A DNA stretch of 7,352 bases from Desulfonatronovibrio sp. (GTDB taxonomy: Bacteria; Desulfobacterota; Desulfovibrionia; Desulfovibrionales; Desulfonatronovibrionaceae), in NCBI GenBank assembly GCA_003558575.1, contig PWPY01000268.1:1-7352 (forward strand), written 5' to 3'. This document shows positions 1 to 6,252 of the stretch, one piece after another; position 1 is the first letter of the stretch; every line of letters begins with the position of its first letter. The notes below the pieces were generated by a model, which had not been told where the DNA came from, did no database searches, and saw nothing but the letters and a program-made list of their open reading frames with translations. The position numbers and the translations under genes are program-made.

Positions 1-686
1 ATAAAATCTACTCATACTCAAAAATGAGTCTGTACAGAAGATTATTCGCAAAAACAGGATTAAGTTTATTTAGACAGAAGCTTTTAAGCAAAAATGTTCC
101 CCAGCGATATATATCAGCATTATCAAAGATTACTCCATCTCCTGCTGAGCTGACTCCGAAAATATTTCTCAAAAAAAATGAAATCTCACATGCAGCTGAA
201 AAACTACAATTAATTGGCGCAGGCTCTGAACACATTGCCATCCACCCATACGCAACGCACCCCGCCAAAACCTGGACTAAGGACAAATGGCAACAATTCA
301 TCAGCTTTATTGAAAATCAGGGATATGAGTGGCTGATAATAGGTCAAGACAAAAGACCTTTATTTCCGGGAAAAAACAAAGACCTTACCAATAAGACATC
401 CATCCGGGAAACCGGAGCAGTCCTCAGTCATTGCAAGGCTCTGATCACAGGAGATTCCGGACCTATGCACTTAGCTTCAGCAGTGGGAACCAGGGTGGTC
501 AGCCTCTTTGGGCCTACATCTAAGGAATGGGGCTTTTATCCAGCCGGGTTAAATGACTGTATCCTGAAAACCAGGCTCAAATGCAGCCCCTGCTCTTTGC
601 ATGGCAAATCAAAATCCACTTGTCATCATGAATGCATAAATTCTATCAGTTTTGATCAGGTCATCAAAGCCCTTAAAACCGACTAA
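1..686 (+). CDS. Glycosyltransferase family 9 (heptosyltransferase-like), 5'-truncated by window edge
   Basis: This is the C-terminal part of a GT-B fold family 9 glycosyltransferase, the group that includes LPS heptosyltransferases, which add heptose from an ADP-heptose donor to the inner core on the cytoplasmic face of the inner membrane. The frame is open to the left edge (first full codon at 3). The ATG at 24 is therefore probably internal: 227 codons are visible against a usual length of about 340. Counting from that ATG, the visible family features are the donor-domain start IAIHPYA (71-77), KTWTKDKW (82-89), the conserved TGDSGPMHLASA stretch (142-153) with D144, G146 and H149, and LFGPTSKEWGFYP (161-173). 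A C-terminal cysteine group (C187, C190, C200, C204) follows, and family members commonly carry a C-x-P-C there. The exact sugar cannot be told from the sequence. It ends 76 bp before the Mla cluster on the same strand. Confidence 0.9.
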   Translation, partial: KIYSYSKMSLYRRLFAKTGLSLFRQKLLSKNVPQRYISALSKITPSPAELTPKIFLKKNEISHAAEKLQLIGAGSEHIAIHPYATHPAKTWTKDKWQQFISFIENQGYEWLIIGQDKRPLFPGKNKDLTNKTSIRETGAVLSHCKALITGDSGPMHLASAVGTRVVSLFGPTSKEWGFYPAGLNDCILKTRLKCSPCSLHGKSKSTCHHECINSISFDQVIKALKTD

Positions 687-762
687 ATATTTACGACACC
701 CTTCTCAAATCTATCAACATGTAACCCTTGTAACAACAAGATTATTGTATTAAGCTTTATCC

Positions 763-1914
763 ATGCCTGTTTCAGAAGCATCACACAAAGATTCAGACAA
801 TTTTCTTTCCTGGTCGTTTGAAAGGCCAGAGGATAATACGTCATCTGTTTATCTCAATGGCAGCCTCAATACTCAAAACCTCAGCCGTCTATGGCAGGAA
901 ACTGAAAAAAGGATAGATGAAGACAACACAAAAAACCTGATAATCGACGCTGGAAAAGTTAATTACTTAGACATGAGCGGACAGGCCTACCTTCTGCATT
1001 TTTCCAGGCTCATTGAAGAACGCGGCGGAAAATCCCAAATTAAAAACCTTCGCAAAGACTTTGCAGACATGCTTGGCCAGCTTTCATGCTTTGACTGCAT
1101 GGAAAAAACTGCTTACCCTAAAAGCTCAATCCTTGAAGAAATTGGAAAGGCCACGATCAAGTTGGGCCACGATGCCAGAGATTTTTTTACATTTGTAGGT
1201 CAGTTTGTATCTGCTTTCAGCCATGCCCTTATCAGACCCGGGACAATTCGCTGGAAAGATGTATATCTGAATATTGAAAATGTAGGAGCCAAAGCAGTAT
1301 TTATTGTATGCCTCATCGGCTTTCTCATGGGGCTTATTATTTCCTTCCAGTCAGCTATGCCACTGCGCATGTTTGGTGCGGAAATATTTGTTGCCAGACT
1401 GCTGGGACTTTCCATGGTCAGGGAACTTGGCCCATTGGTCACTGCCATCATCCTGGCCGGCAGAACAGGCTCTTCCTTTGCTGCTGAAATTGGGACAATG
1501 AAGATAAATGAAGAAATCAATGCCCTGACCACCATGGGCTTGAATCCTGTCAAATTTCTTGTTGTGCCCAGGATGCTTGCCACCATGCTGGTCATGCCTT
1601 TTCTCACCCTGTTTTTTATCATTTTCAGTCTCATTGGCGGAGCTCTGGTAATGCTTTCTCTGGGCTTCCCTCTAATTACATATATCAATCAGATTACAAT
1701 GTCCCTGACCATGGCCGACTTTGCCGGTGGAATGTTCAAAGCTGTTATATTCAGTCTTTTAGTATCCTGGATAGGGTGCGTCAGGGGTCTTCAGACAACC
1801 AGCGGGGCAAAGGCTGTAGGGCTTTCCACCACCAGTGCCGTGGTCAGCGGAATTGTGCTCATAGCCATTACTGATGGGATATTTGCTGTGACCTTCTATA
1901 TTCTGGGAATTTAA
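763..1914 (+). CDS. mlaE: MlaE-family ABC transporter permease with N-terminal STAS (MlaB-like) domain
   Basis: This is the inner-membrane permease of an Mla/MCE phospholipid transporter. Residues about 15-115 form a STAS domain, with the conserved D-x-S-G loop at 70-73 (LDMSG). This domain is a separate protein, MlaB, in E. coli and is fused to the permease here. Residues about 145-383 are the MlaE permease: an amphipathic entry (AFSHALIRPG, 151-160), then several hydrophobic helices. The family signature covers RELGPLVTAIILAGRTG (220-236), AAEIGTMKINEEINAL (240-255) and MGLNPVKFLVVPR (258-270). At 383 residues it matches STAS-MlaE fusions; stand-alone MlaE has about 260. The start is constrained: an in-frame TAA lies at 751-753 and no other start codon lies between it and the STAS core. 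The ribosome binding site is weak. The ATPase gene starts 3 bp after the stop. Identity is secure; the direction of lipid transport cannot be read from sequence. Confidence 0.95.
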   Translation: MPVSEASHKDSDNFLSWSFERPEDNTSSVYLNGSLNTQNLSRLWQETEKRIDEDNTKNLIIDAGKVNYLDMSGQAYLLHFSRLIEERGGKSQIKNLRKDFADMLGQLSCFDCMEKTAYPKSSILEEIGKATIKLGHDARDFFTFVGQFVSAFSHALIRPGTIRWKDVYLNIENVGAKAVFIVCLIGFLMGLIISFQSAMPLRMFGAEIFVARLLGLSMVRELGPLVTAIILAGRTGSSFAAEIGTMKINEEINALTTMGLNPVKFLVVPRMLATMLVMPFLTLFFIIFSLIGGALVMLSLGFPLITYINQITMSLTMADFAGGMFKAVIFSLLVSWIGCVRGLQTTSGAKAVGLSTTSAVVSGIVLIAITDGIFAVTFYILGI

Positions 1915-1917
1915 TTT

Positions 1918-2694
1918 ATGCGCGATGATGTGGTAATTTCTGTCAAAAACCTGAGCATGGGTTTTCAAGATGAAATCCTTATGCAGGATATTTCCTTTGA
2001 AATATATTCGGGCGATATCTTTGTAATTCTTGGTGGATCAGGCAGCGGCAAAAGCACACTGTTAAAACACCTGATAGGGCTTTACTCTCCCCTGTCCGGG
2101 CAAATACTTATAAAAGGCAGGGACATTACAAGGGCTGATGATTCAGAAAAAGCAGAAATCATGCGTGCCATCGGCATAAGCTACCAGAGCGGAGCCCTGT
2201 TCGGCTCCATGACTCTTCTGGAAAATGTACGCCTCCCTTTGGAAGAATTTACAAACCTGACAATAACTGCCATGAATCTCATCAGCAGGATTAAACTTTC
2301 CCAGGTAGGTCTCATAGGATATGAAAATCACATGCCTTCAGAGCTAAGCGCGGGAATGCAGAAAAGAGCAGCCATTGCCAGAGCCATGGCTCTTGATCCT
2401 TCGATCCTGTTTCTTGATGAACCTTCGGCCGGACTTGACCCCATAACATCCCTTGAACTGGATGAGCTGATTCTGAACCTGGCACAAAGTTTGAGAATAA
2501 CCTTTGTCATCGTTACTCATGAACTGAGCAGCATTTTTAAAATCGGAAGACGAATGATTATTCTTGATAAAAAAAGAAAAACCATTGCTGCAGAGGGAGC
2601 ACCTGCAGACCTCAGAAATAATTCCTCTGATCCTTGGGTTCGCTCTTTTTTAAACAGAACAAACCCTGACAAAGTGCAGAATCTAAAACACTAA
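1918..2694 (+). CDS. mlaF: MlaF-family ABC transporter ATP-binding protein
   Basis: This is the cytoplasmic ATPase that powers the Mla/MCE lipid transporter with the permease upstream. All nucleotide-binding motifs are present: Walker A GGSGSGKST (39-47), Q-loop Q90, ABC signature LSAGMQKR (143-150), Walker B ILFLDEP (163-169), D-loop SAGLDP (170-175) and H-loop H201. The signature reads LSAGM, not LSGGQ. A methionine in that place is usual in Mla and related ATPases; the alanine for glycine is a small variant. The length of 258 residues is normal for the family. The ATG lies 3 bp after the permease stop, with a GGGA-type Shine-Dalgarno inside the end of the permease gene, so translation of the two is probably coupled. 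It is followed after 19 bp by the MCE gene. Confidence 0.95.
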   Translation: MRDDVVISVKNLSMGFQDEILMQDISFEIYSGDIFVILGGSGSGKSTLLKHLIGLYSPLSGQILIKGRDITRADDSEKAEIMRAIGISYQSGALFGSMTLLENVRLPLEEFTNLTITAMNLISRIKLSQVGLIGYENHMPSELSAGMQKRAAIARAMALDPSILFLDEPSAGLDPITSLELDELILNLAQSLRITFVIVTHELSSIFKIGRRMIILDKKRKTIAAEGAPADLRNNSSDPWVRSFLNRTNPDKVQNLKH

Positions 2695-2713
2695 TCATAA
2701 CCCCTTAAAAAAT

Positions 2714-3838
2714 ATGCGTACCAGTCCAAATTATTACACCATAGGAATATTTGTCTCAACCGGGATTATCCTTCTTTTTGGAGCACTGATCATTCTTGGT
2801 GCTGGAGCTTTGTGGCGGACAACTGTCACCATAGAAACTTATGTTGATGAATCCATCCAGGGGATTGATGTAGGTTCTCAGGTCAAGATGCGTGGAGTGC
2901 AGATAGGTAATGTTCAGCAGATAAGTTTCGTCAACATAAGATATCCCCAGGCTACAACAGCCGAAAAAAGATACGTCCTTCTGGAAATTAGTCTTTCCCT
3001 CAACGCTTTTGGAGATATGACCCCTGATGAATTTGAAACATTTCTTGCCCGGGAAGTCTTGAGCGGGCTCAGAATAAGAATGATGCCCATGGGCATCACT
3101 GGATCAGCTTACATAGAAATGGACTATCTTGATCCATTGCGCCATCCCTCCCTGCCCGTAGACTGGACTCCTGAAAATCCCTACGTACCTTCTGCACCTG
3201 GCACCTTTGCCCGCTTGGAAGAAACATTTGAGTCATTAGGCAATACCATGGCTAAGTTGCAAGGCATTGACCTTAGAAAAACCCTTGACCATGTTGATCA
3301 GCTGATTGTTGATTTAAACTCCGCAGTAAAATCTTTTGACCTTCAAGGACTTACTCATCAGACCAGTCTGTTTCTTGAAGAACTAAGGCAAAGCAACCAG
3401 CAGATTTCAAAACTTCTTGGTCCGGACCAGGCAACCATGGACCAGAATATTAATATATACACCATGCTTTACAACACTAATGCTGCAATTAAAGAAATCA
3501 GACAGGGTATAAGTTCTTTTACCAATCATGAAAAAGGAGATCCTTTTGATCATTTAGCTGAAACAATAGCCAATTTCCGTGCGGCTTCAGAAGATCTACC
3601 AGCCACCATGGAAAGCATCCGCGGGGCTGCTGGTTCCCTCCAACAGAGCTCTACAGGCATTAACAGGCTCACCAGAAGAACCTATTCTCTTATGGGAACC
3701 CAGAATGAAAAAATCGAATCCATCATGCGGGATATGGAAATAACCAGTAGAAACCTGATGGAACTAACCACGGACGCCAAGAGATATCCTTCTTATATCC
3801 TGTTCGGAGACAAACCCAAAGATGGTGAACTGAAATGA
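2714..3838 (+). CDS. mlaD: MlaD-family MCE-domain protein
   Basis: This is the membrane-anchored MCE subunit, which in known Mla systems forms a hexameric ring on the permease and passes lipid through its central pore. There is one N-terminal transmembrane helix (about 9-33). It is followed by an MCE domain (about 38-137) with the typical SIQGIDVGSQVKMRGVQIGNV stretch (within 47-67) and the hydrophobic pore-loop region GLRIRMMPMGITGSAYIEM (118-136). The rest (about 160-350) is a long helical, Q/N/L-rich tail, likely coiled coil, ending in YPSYILFGDKP (358-368). At 374 residues it is twice the length of E. coli MlaD (about 183). This resembles the longer MCE proteins in which the tail extends the channel across the periplasm; that function is inferred here. 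The ATG at 2714 lacks a clear Shine-Dalgarno, but it places the anchor helix correctly. The stop overlaps the next start by 4 bp (ATGA). Confidence 0.94.
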   Translation: MRTSPNYYTIGIFVSTGIILLFGALIILGAGALWRTTVTIETYVDESIQGIDVGSQVKMRGVQIGNVQQISFVNIRYPQATTAEKRYVLLEISLSLNAFGDMTPDEFETFLAREVLSGLRIRMMPMGITGSAYIEMDYLDPLRHPSLPVDWTPENPYVPSAPGTFARLEETFESLGNTMAKLQGIDLRKTLDHVDQLIVDLNSAVKSFDLQGLTHQTSLFLEELRQSNQQISKLLGPDQATMDQNINIYTMLYNTNAAIKEIRQGISSFTNHEKGDPFDHLAETIANFRAASEDLPATMESIRGAAGSLQQSSTGINRLTRRTYSLMGTQNEKIESIMRDMEITSRNLMELTTDAKRYPSYILFGDKPKDGELK

Positions 3839-4470
3839 AAAACATACTTGCTATACTTCTCTGCCTGTCAGCAATCTACGGTCTGACATCATGTGCTCCC
3901 AAGAAATCTCCCTTTGAAAGACACCACTTTATAATTGAAGCAAATCGAGACTTGGGTACAGCTTCTGAACAGATTCCAGGAACCCTGACAATCAGGAACT
4001 TTTCAGTATCTCCTGGATATCAGGGCAAAGAAATGGTCTACAGAACAAAAAAAAATAAAGCACATGCGGACTTCTATAATCACTATTTTATTCTTCCCGG
4101 CCCCATGATTTCTCAAGTTGCCAGAGAATGGTTCAGAGATGCCGGACTTTTTTCTTCTGTTGTACCTCCGGCAAGCAACAAAGAGGCAGACTTTATTTTA
4201 GAAGGAACAATAAATTCCATATTTGGAGATTTTCGGAATAAGGTTGATCCCAAGGCTGTACTGGACATGGATTTCTTACTTTTAAAAGACACAGGCCTTG
4301 AATTTGAAGTCATATTCCAGAAAAACTACCGCGCAGAACACAAAATGGCTGATCGATCCGCCCAGGAGCTTATTAATTCCTTTAATAAATCCCTGTTAGA
4401 AATCTTAATGAGCCTGGAAAATGACATGCTTGTTTTATATTGCCCCCGGAATAATTCTGATTCTTATTGA
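3835..4470 (+). CDS. ABC-type transport auxiliary lipoprotein (PqiC-like)
   Basis: This is a predicted lipoprotein that acts with the MCE transporter. A short basic N-terminus and hydrophobic segment (1-16) lead to a lipobox LTSC (17-20), so the mature protein should begin at lipidated C20. Residue 21 is Ala, not Asp, which by the E. coli sorting rule would favour outer-membrane placement. The mature part matches the ABC_trans_aux/PqiC-type fold: LTIRNFSVSPGYQGKEMVYR (51-70), an aromatic FYNHYFILPGPMI stretch (80-92), an AREWFRDAGLF helix (96-106) and a DFILEGTI strand (119-126). The start overlaps the MCE stop (ATGA at 3835-3838), so translation is almost certainly coupled. Proteins of this family are known to partner MCE systems such as PqiAB. 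No separate MlaC-type shuttle gene is present here, so the lipoprotein may be the outer-membrane end of the route (inference). Confidence 0.87.
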   Translation: MKNILAILLCLSAIYGLTSCAPKKSPFERHHFIIEANRDLGTASEQIPGTLTIRNFSVSPGYQGKEMVYRTKKNKAHADFYNHYFILPGPMISQVAREWFRDAGLFSSVVPPASNKEADFILEGTINSIFGDFRNKVDPKAVLDMDFLLLKDTGLEFEVIFQKNYRAEHKMADRSAQELINSFNKSLLEILMSLENDMLVLYCPRNNSDSY

Positions 4471-4520
4471 CAAAACTTTTAAAAAACCGTAATAATAAAA
4501 ACAAACAGACAACCTTATCA

Positions 4521-4533
4521 ACAAGGAGGGGCT
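4521..4533 (+). promoter_or_regulatory. Strong Shine-Dalgarno of the 21-codon ORF, with possible masking
   Basis: AAGGAGG lies at 4523-4529, 4 bases before the ATG at 4534, and is much stronger than any site in the preceding transporter genes. Two local pairings could cover it. ACAAGG (4521-4526) is complementary to CCTTGT (4585-4590), near the end of the small ORF. AGGGGC (4527-4532) can pair with GCCTCT (4555-4560) using one G-U pair, extended by TATG (4533-4536) with CATA (4545-4548). The pairings are visible in the sequence; a regulatory role is only inferred. Confidence 0.5.
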
Positions 4534-4599
4534 ATGAAACTGTGCATACCATCGGCCTCTGTCAACATCCAATTTAAGCAGGGGCCTTGTAAGAACTGA
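4534..4599 (+). CDS. Possible 21-residue small protein or leader peptide
   Basis: This very short ORF (MKLCIPSASVNIQFKQGPCKN) starts 4 bases after an AAGGAGG site. I do not recognise the peptide. It has two cysteines (C4, C19), is mildly basic, and has no membrane segment. Its first six residues, MKLCIP, resemble the usual start of NifX/NafY-type dinitrogenase iron-molybdenum cofactor family proteins. The rest does not match, and the other two frames downstream do not continue that family, so a decayed remnant is possible but unproven. It lies 63 bp after the lipoprotein stop and 137 bp before the next gene, so it could be a translated leader for that gene. The main support is the ribosome binding site; a chance ORF cannot be excluded. 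Confidence 0.35.
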   Translation: MKLCIPSASVNIQFKQGPCKN

Positions 4600-4603
4600 A
4601 GTC

Positions 4604-4700
4604 AACTCAGCAGTTCAATCTGTTTATTAATTTGAATCACATCTTGTTTTACACCCTGATATTATTCGTTCATAGAACAGCACTAAAGTAATGCTGAGTT
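4604..4700 (+). repeat. Long-range 9-bp perfect inverted repeat in the leader of the 96-residue gene
   Basis: AACTCAGCA at 4604-4612 is the exact reverse complement of TGCTGAGTT at 4692-4700. The arms are 79 bases apart and enclose an AT-rich segment. The right arm also has a local competitor: AGCA at 4679-4682 can pair with TGCT at 4692-4695. The stretch 4600-4736 has no other gene. The arms could be an RNA long-range stem in the 5' leader of the gene at 4737, or two half-sites for a DNA-binding protein. A chance 9-bp match in a region of this size is not negligible. Confidence 0.4.
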
Positions 4701-4711
4701 AAGTATGGAAC

Positions 4712-4733
4712 AACCTGTAATTGACAGGAGGTT
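4712..4733 (+). promoter_or_regulatory. Strong Shine-Dalgarno of the 96-residue gene inside a small hairpin
   Basis: AGGAGG (4726-4731) lies 5 bases before the ATG at 4737 and decides that start. CCTGT (4714-4718) pairs perfectly with ACAGG (4724-4728) around an AATTG loop, covering the first part of the site. AACCT (4712-4716) can instead pair with AGGTT (4729-4733), covering the second part. The two pairings exclude each other and both mask the ribosome binding site. The stems are short (5 bp), so this would be a weak translational brake at most. Confidence 0.5.
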
Positions 4734-4736
4734 TTT

Positions 4737-5027
4737 ATGTACAACTTACTTAACAGCTTAAATAAAATCTTATTTGGCATTCTTGCTGTGGCAGGAACAA
4801 TTATGGTTGCAGGAGTCAAGAACATTGGGGCAACAACCATACAATGGCATTTTTATGACATGCACTCTGATATGGAAGGGGCTGTTAGACTTATTGATCC
4901 TGCAAACCTATTAGTTCCTTTCTTAATCATGATTATTATCGGACTTGTTCTATGGAGAACTAACGTTAAAATCAGCCACGAAGAGGAGAATAAAGACGCG
5001 GATCATGCATCATGCAAGACAGCCTAA
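4737..5027 (+). CDS. Small two-helix membrane protein of unknown function
   Basis: I do not recognise this 96-residue protein. It has two hydrophobic segments, about 8-27 (LNKILFGILAVAGTIMVAGV) and about 57-73 (NLLVPFLIMIIIGLVLW). They are joined by a polar loop of about 29 residues with several Asp/Glu, His and aromatic residues (WHFYDMHSDMEG, 37-48). The end is a charged tail, K78 to H90, rich in Glu and Asp. Lysine or arginine next to both helices (K10, R74, K78) suggests that both ends are cytoplasmic and the loop is periplasmic. The start is firm: AGGAGG lies 5 bases upstream. It sits 266 bp after the Mla lipoprotein gene, so it may have its own promoter. It converges on the methyltransferase gene, with a long hairpin between. 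The real-gene call rests on the ribosome binding site, sensible topology and lack of a competing ORF. Confidence 0.75.
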   Translation: MYNLLNSLNKILFGILAVAGTIMVAGVKNIGATTIQWHFYDMHSDMEGAVRLIDPANLLVPFLIMIIIGLVLWRTNVKISHEEENKDADHASCKTA

Positions 5028-5068
5028 GTATAACTCAAATCATATTAGTTTATATATCCAGCTTATGA

Positions 5069-5112
5069 ATTGAGAAGTAGAGTCAGGACAAAATCTGCCT
5101 CTACTTCTCAAT
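5069..5112. terminator. Perfect 14-bp hairpin between convergent genes, possible bidirectional terminator
   Basis: ATTGAGAAGTAGAG (5069-5082) is the exact reverse complement of CTCTACTTCTCAAT (5099-5112). Past one mismatch, an inner CAG/CTG pair (5084-5086 with 5095-5097) leaves a loop of 8 bases. CTT at 5062-5064 can extend the base by pairing with AAG at 5113-5115 across a 4-base bulge. It lies 41 bp after the membrane protein stop and 81 bp past the stop of the opposing methyltransferase. Neither strand has a clear T-run after the stem, so it is not a textbook intrinsic terminator. It may stop or protect the 3' ends of both transcripts. Confidence 0.55.
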
Positions 5113-5184
5113 AAGATTATACCTGATTCTGATAAATACTGTTACCCAATGGCCCAGCCTGAATCATTGAGGCAAAACAAAAAA

Positions 5185-5208
5185 CTTTTGAGCTTACCCC
5201 TTTTGAGC
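5185..5208. repeat. 9-bp direct repeat spanning the methyltransferase stop codon
   Basis: CTTTTGAGC occurs at 5185-5193 and again at 5200-5208, so the last codons of the methyltransferase gene (read on the minus strand as GCTCAAAAG) are repeated just after the TAA stop. It looks like a small slippage duplication. No function is evident. Confidence 0.4.
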
Positions 5209-5721
5209 AACAATACCAGCCATATACCTTTCCGGGTTATCCAGTCTGCCTTCATAATATTTTAAAATAATCCAGTCATTAAAAAGATCAGTCAACTCAT
5301 TGTCTTTGAGCAGAAAATTTGGATTCTGGGGTTTGCCCACTTGTACCTGCTGATGGGTAAATGTATTGTAGACAACCAGCCCATCACATATAACACTTTG
5401 TTTTATATAAGGAATAAGAGGACGATGAAGATATTTAAAAACCAGGACAATCCCGTAGTATTCTACAGGCAACAGTAAATCTACTTCTTTTTCAAGGTCA
5501 ACGCACCTAATCGTTACATTGATATTTTCCTTCTCAGCAACAGATCTAATGAATTCAAGGTTTTGCTCATTTTTGTCCCAGAAATGTACGTCAAAGCCCA
5601 TGCGGGACAGAAACAGTCCATTACGTCCTTTGCCGCATGCAAGGTCCAGGACCGGGCCTGTCTTTGCCCTTCCTAAAATAAATTCGAGATTTTCTTTCAA
5701 AAAGTCTGAAGGAGATTCCAT
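5194..5721 (-). CDS. TehB-like class I SAM-dependent methyltransferase
   Basis: This is a small cytoplasmic methyltransferase that should transfer a methyl group from S-adenosylmethionine to an unknown acceptor; relatives such as TehB act on tellurite or selenite. Numbered from the ATG at 5721 (175 residues), SAM-binding motif I is PVLDLACGKGRNGLFL (23-38). The acidic residue after strand 2 is D49, and the D75 of CVDLE follows. The C-terminal half has the family pattern LVFKYLHRPLIPYI (93-106), YNTFTHQQ (118-125), GKPQNPNFLL (129-138) and a DNEL helix start (140-143). A TTG at 5736 would add five residues and overlap the PspC stop as TTGA. The ATG is preferred because AGGG sits 5 bases before it, but both starts are credible. 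It lies 11 bp after the PspC-domain gene and is certainly co-transcribed with it. The real substrate is unknown. Confidence 0.88.
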   Translation of the reverse strand: MESPSDFLKENLEFILGRAKTGPVLDLACGKGRNGLFLSRMGFDVHFWDKNEQNLEFIRSVAEKENINVTIRCVDLEKEVDLLLPVEYYGIVLVFKYLHRPLIPYIKQSVICDGLVVYNTFTHQQVQVGKPQNPNFLLKDNELTDLFNDWIILKYYEGRLDNPERYMAGIVAQKG

Positions 5722-5732
5722 ATTATCCCTGA

Positions 5733-6164
5733 TCAACCAGCCTTGATGATCCCAAGGATAATAAAGACTGTGGCCGGCATTAAAAGAAGTAATGTCGGCA
5801 CAGTGAATAAAAGCAGCATAAGCTGTTCAGGATAAATAAGTCCCATGGCAATAATAGGAACGAGATTTCCTGTAATTCCAAGCATTGAATAGTTATAGAA
5901 TGTCTTTCTGCTCTTGATTTTATCCTGCATCTGGACTTCAGATAAATTTTGCTCCTGAACAGGCAACGCCATCCAGGCAACAGTGTATATGAGCAATGGT
6001 AAGATTGATATTCCCATTCCGGTTCCAGGAATAAAATTCACTAAGACAAATATTATAAAGCACCATATCCTCAAATTAACTCTGCTTAAGCCTGTTTTTT
6101 CCGCAATTCCAGCTAATACCCCGGCTACTAAGGCCTCGTCAGTAAGTCTGTAATAATTTCTCAT
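5733..6164 (-). CDS. PspC-domain membrane protein
   Basis: This is a predicted inner-membrane protein with an N-terminal PspC domain (about 4-68). The domain shows the typical YYRLTDEALVAGVLAGIAEKTGLSRVNLRI pattern (within 4-33), followed by hydrophobic segments about 34-47 and 52-67 ending in WMALP (64-68). In phage-shock systems this domain senses or signals membrane stress. A charged linker (70-87) leads to two more helices (about 94-111 and 114-140). At 143 residues it is longer than a minimal PspC and carries its own C-terminal membrane hairpin. The start at 6164 has a moderate Shine-Dalgarno (AAGAG) 5 bases upstream. No pspA, pspB or pspF gene is near, so a link to a classical Psp response is not shown. 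It is followed closely by the methyltransferase gene, perhaps because membrane and methylation functions are jointly expressed; no direct partnership is evident. Confidence 0.85.
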   Translation of the reverse strand: MRNYYRLTDEALVAGVLAGIAEKTGLSRVNLRIWCFIIFVLVNFIPGTGMGISILPLLIYTVAWMALPVQEQNLSEVQMQDKIKSRKTFYNYSMLGITGNLVPIIAMGLIYPEQLMLLLFTVPTLLLLMPATVFIILGIIKAG

Positions 6165-6217
6165 TTTTGCTCTTGATAGTATCTAATTGAAAATATTCAT
6201 CAATAGGGTTACCAGTG

Positions 6218-6252
6218 TGTTGAAAAGTCCTTATCAGGCAGGCTGTTGAAAA
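6218..6252. repeat. Pair of TGTTGAAAA direct repeats
   Basis: TGTTGAAAA occurs at 6218-6226 and 6244-6252, with starts 26 bases apart, in the gap between the PspC and UbiB-family genes. From general familiarity, related sequences (on the other strand, TTTTCAACA followed by GCCTG) recur between genes in deltaproteobacterial genomes and near transposon-like ends. I cannot confirm that here. No transposase is present. It may be the worn edge of a small mobile element together with the inverted repeat next to it. Confidence 0.4.

Noticed and set aside
8..301. 97-codon open frame on the minus strand
   Set aside because: It is antisense to the glycosyltransferase coding region and shows no family features.
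727..740. CTTGT-AACA-ACAAG hairpin after the glycosyltransferase gene
   Set aside because: It has only five mostly AT pairs and no U-run, too weak to call a terminator; the TTGTAA within it also lacks a well-spaced -10 box, so no promoter was called in 687-762.
1200..1688. 162-codon open frame on the minus strand
   Set aside because: It lies wholly inside the MlaE-family gene on the opposite strand, its product is low in recognisable structure, and the forward gene has clear family motifs; it is a shadow.
4632..4665. Possible sigma-70 promoter before the 96-residue gene (TTGAAT or TTGTTT with TATTAT)
   Set aside because: Spacers of 22 and 10 bases are both outside the working range, so no promoter could be supported.
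4534..4736. Decayed NifX/NafY-type gene starting at MKLCIP
   Set aside because: Only six residues resemble the family, and none of the three forward frames continues it, so it was kept as a possibility and not annotated as a pseudogene.
5519..5746. 75-codon open frame on the plus strand
   Set aside because: It is antisense to the methyltransferase SAM-binding motif region; a shadow frame.
6176..6203. Possible promoter for the PspC gene on the minus strand (TTGATG, 16 bases, TACTAT)
   Set aside because: The expected transcript start would lie about five bases before the ATG and would cut off the AAGAG ribosome binding site, so the match is probably chance.
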